Assembly: GCA_963669155.1 (NCBI GenBank)
Contig: OZ022583.1
Span: 2,939,857 to 3,003,856 of the forward strand
Direction: 5' to 3'
DNA: 64,000 bases
Origin: Arbacia lixula
Taxonomy: Eukaryota; Echinodermata; Echinoidea; Arbacioida; Arbaciidae
The notes below the pieces were generated by a model. The model was not told the DNA's origin, ran no database searches, and saw only the letters and a program-made list of their open reading frames with translations. Positions 41,601 to 52,549 of the stretch are shown here, piece by piece. Made by a program: the position numbers and the translations under genes. Within the stretch, counting starts at the first letter, position 1. The number at the start of each line of letters is the position of its first letter.

Positions 41601-44600
41601 CTTAGGACTGAACCTGTACATGCAGCTGATTCTACACTCCTTATTTCTTATTTCCAAACATTAAGCCCCCCCCCCCCCCCCTTCCACATACAGGTACATT
41701 CATGTGTTCATTTTTTTTAGCAACAAGTTTCTTTGCAAATAGCACACAATAGAGTATGCAATGTTTTGCTGAAATCCTTGTGCATGAGTGCATTTCCCCC
41801 TGTGACAGGGAGGTACATGTACATTGCATCTTTACAATAACTACATTAGCGTAATACAGTACATTCTTGAATGTGGTTCACCATTGCGTGGGAGAAGTGC
41901 GTATTGTTATTGTTGTGCAAGCGCTCATACGTGCATGTATGTGATGACAAGACACAGAGGCCGTGCCACATCCGCCTGTGACGTTTTGCACGGGGAAGTG
42001 TTGTGGTTGTATGGGAGTAACGGGGGGGAAGTGGCATTTCCTGTAGGAGTGCGTAGTAGTGTGGAAGCAAGGCAGGTTCTTCCTCTGTCACTCACTAAAA
42101 CACAGATTAGTCACTAACACATACAGTGTCAAGCGCTCGTTATCCATTGTATAGAATGTATGTTCCTAGGTTGCATACAGTACATTCATGCTGAAAAGGG
42201 TATTGCTAAAGACGTGAGAACTTTCACAAGTTACATTTTTCTCAGTTTCTCTGGAAACTTCAGAACTACACCCCAGATGTTTTGTGTTTTTACTTGTTTT
42301 CATTAGAAGTTCACTGGTAGTTGTCAACTTGTTTTACATTTTATTTTTAAGTTCTGAGCCATGGCTATTGCTAGAGGCGGGAGAACTTACAAAAGACACA
42401 CTTTTTGCTCTATCTCTGAATACTTCAGGGCTACATGTGCCCTAAATAGTTTGTGGATGTTTATAGGTACAGGTACATGTGTAGTTGTTATCTTGATGTG
42501 CATTTACATTGTAGTTCCAACTTCCAAGTCCGTAATCTATCCATTCTTGTAAACATTCAGGGCTTTTGCTAGCTACCATTAATGAATCCATGTGATGCAT
42601 TCCAGACACAAACATACTCAAGTGGCAAAATAGGCATGCATACAAACTTTTTTGGCAACATACTTGTGTGCAAACATCGAACCCTTTTCTGTGCCAATAA
42701 ATCTGTTTTGACGCCTGAGCAAAAGAAATCTTGGCAAGAGCGTGTATGCACAGGTACAATGCAAGTTACCCCCCCCCCCCCCCCCCCTCCTTCAGAAAAT
42801 GTGCGGATTGCTTGAGTCAGAGGTGTCAGCTTAGATCACCAGAGTGCACAGTTTGTGTCACCATTTACTTACTGTACATACAAAACTGCTAATTGACACG
42901 AGGGGTGCGCTCTACACATACTTTGTACTATGCGTGTGCATAATATCCTTGGAGCGCGGGAAGGAAGTTGTTTATCTGCTCACAGCAACTGGACATTTCA
43001 TTCTCAATCTAAACATTTCTAGTTAAATTTATCAAAATGACCTGCAGTCCCTTCCTTTCAAGTCTGGCGGCACTTGTGAATGTTTCTTTTTTAATGGAAG
43101 ATCGAAGCTGCAGGTTGGTCTGTTGGGTGAAATAGAGAGACACCCAGTGTCTGCCCTTGTGTGTTGATGCATCATGCAATATTGTAATTCAGTACTGTTG
43201 GACAGATTTACTTCTTAGACTTGGTCCATAGTCCATAATCCATGGAACTAGATGTGTCCTCAAAGATGTGTCAAAATTGCACTGACGTTTATTTACTCTG
43301 AAAAAAATGCTTTTGGAAAAATCAAGATCTGCATTATTCAATACTGTATGTTTGTGCCTTTGCATGTCTATGTATTGTTGTTAACTTGATGTTCATTTAA
43401 ATGTCATGTAAAGTCGTGCTTTATCAGGATGATTATACTCCCACATGTAGTGATACAGTAGCTTAAATGGCTTTATGGCTTAAGGCTAGTGAAGAAATGA
43501 GACTTCTGTTAGGCGCAGGAAATCTTGATCCGCTTTGGCATGAGGGGGTGACTGGAAGTTGTTCAATGAATAAATAGTGTCTATGATAGAGAATGATTAA
43601 TTTAAAATGTACCCTTTGAAGTACAGAAGGCTGCAGTTAAAAAAAACCCAATATCTACAGATCTACAGTATATAAAACAAGGTAATTGTACACACATACT
43701 TGTTATCATTCTTGTTATGGTTTTACAATCTAACTGAAGAGCCGTGCAAACAAAATATGCAGGTATTCAAGATATTGACATCCTTTTGAACATACATGTA
43801 GGTCATATTATTTTCGTAAAAGAAGTAGAGAAGGATGCCATATTGTGGTAATTGATATATTGAATATAACAATGAAAATGTTATGAATGAATCCTTTAGC
43901 ATACTGTGCATGCATGGGAGTGAAATGTTTTGAGAAAGGTTTTCAAATGTACATGTATAATTTGGAAAAATGGTTGATCAGAAGAAAAAAAATGGCCGAG
44001 CCACACAGAGAGTTCAACATTATGATGTACTGTAAGGTGCATGTAAAAGAACAATGTTAACAAGTTACAATGTTGGTGGTGCTTTTGAGTTTTTGTGATA
44101 TCATGAACTTCTATGAAAAATATGTGTAGGTGTAAGCTACTGGTATCAACAACATGTTATGAGGCACAGGAGCCAAGTTTGGTTGTCGCCTACTGGTCGG
44201 CAAAAACACTGGAACCCTGCATGAAAATCATTGGTGTTTGCTGGAGAAATTTGTGGGATTTGACATTGAGTCGGTCAACAAGTTCTGTAGAACTGTAGAA
44301 GTGATGATCCCACCATTACATGTAGGTCTCTGAATAAAAAGATGTTATTAGTACATGCATGAAATGCTAATGTGCATGCTGTATATTGTGTGATACTTGC
44401 TAATAAGTTTCTCTACATGCCCAAAATTTGATGTTTGATTGTTTCTTCTTTGCCCTTGTATCTCCTCTTGCAGAGCTGGTATCAGAGAAGTTCACAATAA
44501 GCTTGAGAAGAACAGGTAAGTAAGAATGCACAATAGAAAACAGATCATGGTCATGTGACCTACTGCAATTAAAGATAGTTTTTAGACCCAAATCACACCG

Positions 44601-45237
44601 CATCTTAGTTGCAATAGACCATTTTTTTTCTGTATGGAAATTTTTATGTACGTTTTTCAATCAATACATTACAAATGGTAACCTCAAAGCTTGTCCGCGT
44701 ATCAACAACTAATAGATTAAGAGTACGTTCCACTGATTGAAATTGAATTACAAAATACAGGTGAATGAAATAATGCATTGCTATGCAGTTACATGTTGAT
44801 GGAAATTTGTGCATACATAATGAAAATGGCTTTCTAAATGTAGTAGTAAGCCTAAAATGAGAGCTTATCTTGTAAGGAGTTGCGATCAGATAATTGATTT
44901 GAACATTACAATACTATACCTTTTGTACATCACACATTTCTTCGCTTATTCACCAGTATATCCACATGTTAAAACACACACTATGCCTTTTAATCATTCT
45001 GTGCTATCTGAATTTTAATCAGAATGAAAATGAGAACGATTCAGATAATCTGTTTTTCATTATGAGCTACCGGTAGCTGTACTGTATTTCAAACATTTTT
45101 TTGTCTGTTTTTGTTTCATGCAATAATAGACTCATATACGTTAAATGTCAAGTGAAAGGAAACTAGAGAATATGTTATGTGCTGTGACTCCAATCTTTTT
45201 TCTAGGTTGAAGTCTACTGTACATTCATCGCTTCTTG

Positions 45238-45289
<52 letters not shown>

Positions 45290-48200
45290 CTTTTTATCTC
45301 ACTCGCTGTTTCTCTCCCCCTTCTCCCTATTTCTTGTTCTCTTTTAGTTGTATATTATTCACTTAAAATGCAAACAATTGACAATCAATATATGATATAT
45401 GCAACCCTTCATTTCCAATATCAACAAAAGGATCAAACATGAAACAGTAAATTTACTGTATAAATTTAAGGACCAAGAAGGACACTACAAATCACTTGAA
45501 ATCAACAACAATGTAGTGAGAAAGGGTTAAATTATCTGACTATGCATATATTGATTTTTTTTTCTAGTTTAAATAGTTTCATTCTCATGCAAATATGTCA
45601 AGAGACTGAAGAAAAGCTTTCAGATTTGTTGGTCTTTGAAAGATTTGGTGCAATGCGAAGTTTTATCTGTGGGCTGAATTCAGGGAAAGTTAGATGAATA
45701 GTTGTTGTGGGAATAAATTTGAATACTAGAGGAGACTGAAACCATTATAATAATACAATCTAATGAAAGTTTGAGAGAAATCAGTCATATTGTAAGTTTT
45801 TAATTCATGGAAATCATTATTTGCTTTAAATTCTTATCATTAACCTTCTTCTAGTGCACATCCAAATGTCTGCCAAGCCATACTGCACAGAAGTTGTTCA
45901 TGTGATTGTGCAACCTACTGTATGAGACATTACTAAATGCAACTTGAGATTTACAAAGCAAGATAAAAGGGTTAATGATAACACTTTAACTCACATTCAA
46001 CTTATTATTTAAATACTCTATATATTATGTATGTTACATAATATTTTCTTATGACAGGCGTGCACACTTGAAAGAGTGTTTTGACAACCTACGGTTGGGC
46101 ATACCGAACATGGAGGATAAGAAATCCAAGACGTCCAATCTCAGCATACTCAGAGGAGCGCTGCGATACATCCAGGTAAACATCGTCGTTTCTTACCCCC
46201 CCCCCCCCCACCCCCACCTCTGTTTTGTAAGGTGTTGTTGCACATGGTGTGAGTGTGATGAAAGGAAAGAGGTTGTAGTTGGTAAACGCAATAGAAGTGG
46301 TGTCGTCATATTAGCATGTTGTCAAGACAATTGCCTCTAAACAAACTCACTCCAGTGAGAGGTTATGCGGTCCTTTATTGTCTATCGGGCTAGTGTCCAG
46401 CATTCCTAATCAAAGTTCCCGCTGTGATCACCGCTGCTTGTTCTACCCGCATTGTTTAGAGCCAGTTATCTTGACAGTAATGCTCAAAAGACGTCACACT
46501 TCGGTACTCTATGGCCCATATTCACAAGGGTGGTTACACTTGGACTGAATGTACTAAATGTAGACTTACTTCATGGGGTGCAAAATAAATCATTGGATGC
46601 TGTCACAAAATCAATGATTTTCATGACAGAATCACAACAAAGGGAGTGGTTTCAATTATTTGGTGTGATAAGTATGTTAAGCATTTTCCCAGATATGAAA
46701 CATATTCATGAGTAATATTTACAAATTCATGAGAGCCTTTCAATTTATACTTGGCTATGGTCAGTGTTCAACAGTTGTATCATCACATTGGTTGCAATGG
46801 AAAAGATGCATACCAATACATACATACGTTTGTACTGTGTTTATAACCTGCAATTGAAATTGTACAAAGTACATAAATGCATACTGTAGATGTATGTAAG
46901 AAGTATGTACACTGTACATGTACAGTACATGTACACCATAGAGTAGACATAACATATGCGTGTGTATGCATATAAACGTTTGTCCATTTTGCATAATTGT
47001 CTAAAAGTATGATGCCTGAGCTAAAAATACACAGCCCCCTCTCTCTCTCTCTTCTGTTTATCTGTTTCTCTTTGTACGCATGTGAATATTTTGAATTCCA
47101 TATCTCTACTTTTTTTCCCCTTTGTTTTGTCTTCGACTTCTTTTCCCTAATCTTTGCCCACTTGAATGAATGATCGTGTGTACATTGTATGTTTATGTGT
47201 GTGTCTTTCTCTTTTTGTTTCGGTGTCTTTTTAAATTCTCTCTCTCTCTGTTCTGTTTTTGTGGTGAGTTTGTGACCTCTCCCGTTCCAATCTATCATAT
47301 GGTCTTCCATAACTATTCCCACTCATTCGCATATGAATACAGGTACATCATCAGTCTGGGTCAGAAAATATAGGTTATTCACTGTGTATAAGTAAAGCCG
47401 TTGTGCGCAGCATGTCCCAGTTTTGCTGCCCTCTCAATTAAACTGGTCGTTGGAACATGCCTTGAGTACCTGTAAATGTACGTAGGAGTTGAGCTCTACA
47501 ATAGGTTTGATGTCAGATGTAATGCCATCACTCCTGTCAAGCACAAGTAATCTTGTCACCTGATTGGGACACAATACCTGCTTGTTTGTGTGTCTGTTCT
47601 GTGTCTAACCAGCTGTCAATTTTAGGTTAGAAGGGAACAAAATCCTGATAATGAGTTGAATTGGGTAAGATTTAAAAAAGCCAGAGATGTATTGATGTAT
47701 TTGTGCTTGTACATATTATGGTTGTAGTTTAATTATCACACATGTCAAAAGTTGTGATGTGATGAAATACAATGAAGTACTCAGTTGTTACACACTCTTG
47801 AAATAAAAGGAGATGTCAATTTTGCCACTTTACCATTTTAGGAGCAGTTCACACCCCTAATACAAATTTGTATTCATAAAATGCAGAGAAATACTGCTTG
47901 ATTAAACTATGAATAAATGATAAAATAACAGTTATTTGAAGAAGGACAGTAGGATCACTACACCCAGGGAAAAAATTCATTCAAAATTTTTGGGGGCTAC
48001 TTTTCAAGCACATTGGCAGATTTGGCTACAATTTGACATTGTGTCTATGGGAATTTTGAGGGCTCTTTTAAGCATTTCAGGGGTGAAATCATCCCACGCT
48101 CCCATTCATTTTTTCCTGTGACTACACCTAATATAATACAGGCACTGCTATGTTTGCAGATTGGGAAATTGAGAAGCCAACCCTCAATATTCTATTAAAG

Positions 48201-51200
48201 ACAGCCAGTCCCTTTTTCAGATCACCACAAAACCATCGAAACATTGGCAAAACATATAGAGAACTGTTAGCAAGCTCTATATTCACAATTTGAAACTGAT
48301 ACGTAGTGTAAAATTCAAATAATGCACATAAACAACGTCTGATTAATAGTCTTTACCTCAGGCTCTTAGCAGTTTTTGTTGAAATATCTGCTTTATTGAT
48401 TAATCTGTTTATTAAATTATAAAACGCATTATGAAAAAAAAATTGTTCTATGGAAGGAATCATCTCCAAAGCTTGGTAGTTACTCATAAAATTAGGATTT
48501 CACACACGCATAATAACCACATAGATACTGTAACAAAGACTAATACTTTTTTCGTGGTACGAAAAAAGTCGGTTTGAAATTTAACGGCTGAAATTTTTTA
48601 CATATACAGAAAGCTTCAACATGCTATATTCTTAGAAATGGTCTTGAATCACACTTTCTTCAATTTACGATCGTGATAGACGATTTCAAATTCTAAGCTT
48701 GCAAAAGGGACGGACAATCTTTAAAGGTCAAGTGCAAAGATCCATGTTCATTGAAAGGTCAAGTTCGGATCCTGGAAATATATCCTTAATATGCTAAACA
48801 ATTTTTTTGTGATACAGATTGGTGTTAGGTTTTTGCTAAAGCATGTTCACTGAATAGATTTTGTTCTTTTCTCTATATATTAAATATTCATTTATCTCTT
48901 CATTCAATAGTTTCTTTGCTTTCAGTCACACATTTTTTACAAATACATACATTGAGATATCTGTTTTTTGTGGGAACATTTTATTGTTATGCAGCTAGGA
49001 AGTGTTTTGCAATTTCTCTTTGTACTCTGTAACACATCTGTTTCACTTTTCATTTCTCCTTCGTGGTTGTGAAGAAACTATTTTTTTTTAAAGACAATGG
49101 CACTTCATAGTTCATTTACCCTTGATATGCCACTGAGGCATTGTTAAATCTTAAAATGTCATGTGTTTACTTTTTCACCATTAATGCACACAAATCCCAT
49201 AGAGTGACATTTTATCTGGTACAGAAAGTGTTAGTACATGTAATCCTATGTAGCAGTAGTTTGTCTGGCACTGAAGGAGTAAATGTACACGTTTTTATTT
49301 CTTATTGAAAGGTGCTGAACCGCAAGGAGAGAGAGTTGGAGCACGAGCTGGACCGACTGGTCAGACAGAAGATTGAGAACCAGCAGCGCCTTCACCTGCT
49401 CAAGATCAAGAACGGCATGTCCACCAGTGAGACGGTCAAGCTGCCCTCTGAGAGGGACGAGGAGGAGGAAGAGGAGGACGATGCCCATGATCGCCTGGTG
49501 GTCGTAGAGAAAATGGACATTGATGTCGAGGCTCATGACGATGATAAGAAGAGTTACGATGAGGATGATCAGGCATCGACATCAACGGCTTCAGGTAATA
49601 AAGCAAGTGGTTGGTTGTGACTGAATGCTAAAAACAATTCTATGGATTCTATGCTGTGAAGTGTGGTAATTTTCCATACCGCATGTCGGAAAAAGTTACC
49701 CAGAATGTATCCTACAGCTAAGTCTGAATTTTGTTTGCAGTCAAGTCTGCTTCCGGCCTCGTATGAGACTAGTAGCTGAAATGATAGCAAAAAAGATTTG
49801 TTGGTCGATGCTTAATGCATAATGGGACATACTTGTCCTATGCAGAAATTGTGATTTGAATAAAACCTAAAAAATTGTAGTTCATGTTATCAGCTGCCTA
49901 TAACCGAAACATGTACATGTAGAAATGATATGTCATTATGTGATCATTTTATTCATGTTCGTCATTTGCTTGACTCTGAATCCTTTGCAGAAGCGGAAGA
50001 GGAGGAGAGGAAGTCACTGGTCCATTCCCGTTCTCAGTCTCCACTCCATCACCCTGTGACATCACACTTGATCCATGCCACCTACCCTCTCCCTGGAGTC
50101 TCAACCTCCTACCAGCAGTCCTTAGCTGGCTTCCACGCTGTCAGTCACGCTGCTAGCAGCAAACCCACCTCGGTGCCATACACAAACGCTCCTCCGCACC
50201 ACGTGATCGGGCTGAGCCGCTCGTCCAGTGAGGCGATGCTTCAGTATCAGGTCGCGAGAGACTCACAGCCACCGCCGGGCTCAGAGCTTGGGAGGGTGTC
50301 GCACAGACTGGACGTGGAAGGTTTGAGAGTGTGGCATGATTCAGCACCCACTGGACCACCTCAGGGTGTCAATCCAAGGACTACATGCTTACAGATGACC
50401 CAGGATAATGTGTCCACAGTGCTGCAGAGCGTCGCTAGTCAGATCTCACCTACCAGGTTGGAACCGCCACCAGCGGTAGTGACTCAGCCGTCTGGCGCTA
50501 CAGCAGGAAGCCTGACGCGGCAGACGGTTAGCCAACTCCTCGGGAAGCAACCGATGGCCAGGCAGCCGGTCAGACGGCAGGTGTCGCTGTCCCAGCAGCC
50601 GGTCATCCATTCTGCCCATCAAGCCTCCCGCCAGCTGCTGCCCAGGATCATGAACACCTCTCCACCAGTCAGGCTGGGCTTCAGCCCCACCACCCAGCCG
50701 AGCTTGACAGCTCCACCCAAGCCGGTCATCACGGTAGGAATCAACTCACTCCTTGCACAACCGTCTGTCATACAAACTGCCAGCACTCATAAAACTGTCA
50801 TTTCCAATGGGCTAGTACCGACTTCTGCAGCCGAACTGAGCACGGTAGCACAGTCTGGTGCTGGTGCTGGGCCCAGACCCCCACCGCCTGCACTGACGGC
50901 TTCATCCCCCTTGACAGCGCCCATAGCATCCCCCCTTGCAGCCCCCTATTCGACCCCCCTCACTGCCCCCCTCACATCCCCCCTGACAGCCCCTGTCTTG
51001 ACAAACCCACTCTCCACCACTGTGCTAGGAACGACGGAAGCTGCAGCAGCAGCAGTGTCTAAGAGCTTGATGACAGCATCTGTCATCACCCAGACATTGC
51101 CTGTGATGTCTCACAGCCCGTTCATCTCCCCCATCGCCCTCCAATCTCCAGCCACGGCTGGTGCCTCTCTCCTCTTCACCCACCCAGCCTCCAGCTACAT

Positions 51201-51810
51201 TGGCCTGCGCCCCTCCATGATCACCCAGCCCTTCATCGGGTCCTTCGCAGCCACTCGCCCTTCCCAAATCCAGGTAGCAAGCTCTGCCCAGGTGACCCCT
51301 TCCTCTGCCATCACCCAGCCGCTGGTTCACCCGTCTGTCCAACCCATCGAAGCCCTCAACAACTCCGCCATCTCCCTGGCCCTGGCACAAGCAGCACTCC
51401 CCAAGCACCTGCCTCAGCTCCCCGCCGCGGGCTTCCCTGGTGCTGTCAACATCAGTGGCCTGCCAGCAAGTGCATTAATGCCCAGCACCCTCCCTGGTAC
51501 GAGGCCTCCCTTCACCCCCAGCATCCCCTCCACCTTACCCCCGCCAACCCCCATCTCCACCCCCGCCCCAGCGCAGGTTAAACCCAAATCCTCCTCCTCC
51601 CCCGTCTCATCAAAAGGCAAAGGGTCACGGACAAAGCACAGTAAGAGCCTCAACGGTAAGACCGAGATCCAGATCACTACCTCCAAGATTGCAGAGACCA
51701 TGGCCAACCTGGTCAATTCCCAGGTCATGGCCAAGAATGGACACCCTACAAACACAGTCAACACCAGAACTAGTCAGCAGTCTGTGGTCGTCAAGTTAAA
51801 GCATGTTTGA
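35563..51810 (+). CDS. MNT: MAX-binding protein MNT, bHLH-zipper transcriptional repressor (6 exons)
   Basis: Exons: 35563-35641, 40230-41178, 44474-44515, 46058-46175, 49312-49594, 49991-51810 (TGA). All borders are AG/GT and the phases join to 3291 nt, about 1096 aa. MNT dimerises with MAX, binds CACGTG E-boxes and recruits SIN3-HDAC to oppose MYC in the nucleus. Order of parts: SIN3-interaction helix (MNIDTLLEAA, residues 1-13); a Pro/His/Ser-rich region (28-340); basic region REVHNKLEKNRRAHLK and helix-loop-helix (about 345-396); leucine zipper (397-432); an acidic stretch ending in DDQASTSTAS (about 480-490), which matches vertebrate MNT; then a 600-residue Pro/Ser/Thr/Ala-rich tail. Vertebrate MNT is about 580-590 aa, so this protein is nearly twice as long. 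The start is fixed by an in-frame TAA at 35548-35550. Confidence 0.94.
35709..35775 (+). repeat. (GT)n in MNT intron 1
   Basis: Imperfect GT repeat with TTTG and TATG interruptions, about 70 bp after the exon 1 donor. Confidence 0.9.
38901..40212 (+). mobile_element. GTCTCGCCCAC-ended element, copy 2, abutting MNT exon 2
   Basis: Starts TGTCTCGCCCACCGGAGG with a small hairpin (GTCTCGCC/GGCGAGAC), then a CCGTC minisatellite, then six tandem units of 157 bp (junction TACCTGCAAG or TACTTGCAAG at 39004, 39160, 39317, 39474, 39631, 39788, 39945). About 250 bp of unique sequence follow, ending GTGGGCGAGACA (40182-40193). Homology with copy 1 continues to about 40212, only 17 bp before MNT exon 2. 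The short frame reading MFVSVFFCVATEIA lies in the unique part of both copies and is probably not a gene. Confidence 0.78.
39004..39960 (+). repeat. 157-bp tandem repeat (six units)
   Basis: Junction spacings are 156 and then five times 157 bp. Each unit contains AGGTCA/TGACCT half-site-like words (GGTCAAAGGTCATTTGAGGTCA), so the array carries many direct repeats of the AGGTCA nuclear-receptor half-site. Units are very similar in the middle and more diverged at the right end. Confidence 0.85.
40230..41178 (+). CDS. MNT: MNT exon 2, proline/histidine-rich region
   Basis: Begins KDEIDSK after the split Gly codon and ends KDKR just before the bHLH. It holds long Pro, His, Ser and Gln runs, including CAG repeats at about 40945-40957 and CTCCT-type serine codons at about 40850-40870. 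The open frame runs upstream of 40230 only because the adjacent repeat happens to be open. Vertebrate MNT also has a proline-rich region here. Confidence 0.88.
44474..46175 (+). CDS. MNT: MNT exons 3 and 4, bHLH domain
   Basis: Exon 3 (44474-44515) codes for AGIREVHNKLEKNR and exon 4 (46058-46175) for RAHLKECFDNLRLGIPN, continuing to RGALRYIQ. The basic region has the His, Glu and Arg that read CACGTG in MYC/MAX/MNT proteins. The intron interrupts the basic region between two arginines, with phase 2 on both sides. Confidence 0.95.
45240..45285 (+). repeat. (CT)n in MNT intron 3
   Basis: CT run about 770 bp upstream of exon 4. Confidence 0.9.
46500..46650 (+). repeat. Interspersed repeat related to 4620-4760
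   Basis: The plus strand here matches the reverse complement of 4620-4760: TTTATTTTG, AGTCTACATT, ACCACCCTTGTGAA and AAAATCATTGATTTT recur in order. The 4620-4760 copy flanks the GTCTCGCC element, so this is either an older neighbouring repeat or part of a longer element. The plus reading (WPIFTRVV) parallels WPVFTRVV of the other copy, but no intact protein exists. Confidence 0.6.
48195..48728 (+). mobile_element. TTAA-bounded MITE, copy 2
   Basis: Same element as 18464-19005, with scattered substitutions and small indels; terminal inverted repeats TTAAAGACAGCCAGTCCC and TTAAAGATTGTCCGTCCC. Located in MNT intron 4. The TTAA borders would suit a piggyBac-like mobiliser, but the terminal bases are not the classical piggyBac ends. 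Confidence 0.82.
49312..49594 (+). CDS. MNT: MNT exon 5, leucine zipper and acidic DDQASTSTAS motif
   Basis: Starts VLNRKERELEHELDRLV, in register with helix 2 of the bHLH, with leucines at heptad spacing and then QQRLHLL. A run of Glu/Asp follows, then DEDDQASTSTAS. The last motif also follows the zipper in vertebrate MNT (by recall), which separates this gene from MXD, MAX and MLX. Confidence 0.94.
49991..51810 (+). CDS. MNT: MNT exon 6, long Pro/Ser/Thr/Ala-rich tail
   Basis: Single 1820-nt exon coding about 606 residues with no recognised domain. It begins with an acidic EAEEEE patch and has a degenerate PLTAP/SPLTAP pentapeptide array at about 50900-51000. It ends VVVKLKHV. Low-complexity tails are also seen in vertebrate MNT, but shorter. 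The tail looks disordered. Confidence 0.9.
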
Positions 51811-51899
51811 GAGCAATTCAGAAGGGGCTACTGCCTAGCATTGGACCTGGAAAAAGATATTTACAGATCAGGCTGACTAACATCCGTGTGTGTCCTATA

Positions 51900-52549
51900 T
51901 ACCATTGAGGCCTAGAAGTTTACATACACCCAGGAAATGCAAAGAAAAGTTGACACTTGCCAAACATCATAAATTTTACTGTATCTTATAAAATATTTGT
52001 CCTATAATGACAAATTTGATATCAATCAAATTAGTATGTCATGCTCCATCACATTGCTTTGTCATCAAGAGCTGAAAAACATTTAGGTGTCATTTTTTCC
52101 CAAAACAACTTCATATTTTAGACAAATTAAAAATAAAAACATGACAAAAGCATTTCATATTTGTGCTCGTTACTTCTCAACACAAACATTTCAGATTACA
52201 CTTTTTTGTAGAGTGATGACATATGATAGAAAGTGTAATATAAATCATAGATTTGACTTTTATATATTTCTATCAAACGATGTTTGAAAATATAATTACA
52301 AACAGTAGAATACATTTTGGCACAAATATTACTTTTGTTTCTTCAAGGAAAATTCCACCTGAAATTTAATTTAATCCAAACGGCATCCAAATCATGTGAG
52401 AGAGCTTAATATGCTCTTCCATATGATACCAAATTCATCATGGCACTATTTTATATTTCTAAAGATATAGTAAATTTTACGATGTTATGGCAAGTGAACA
52501 AATTTCACTGAATTCCATGGGTGTATGTAAACTTTTGGCCTGAACTGTA
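51900..52549 (+). mobile_element. Tc1/mariner-type MITE just after MNT stop
   Basis: Inverted ends contain AAGTTTACATACACCC (51915-51930) and its complement GGGTGTATGTAAACTTTT (about 52520-52537), bounded by TA. The GTTTACATACAC end is characteristic of Tc1-like transposons. The interior is about 650 bp, AT-rich, with no transposase. It starts 90 bp after the stop codon and so probably lies in the MNT 3' UTR. Confidence 0.75.
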
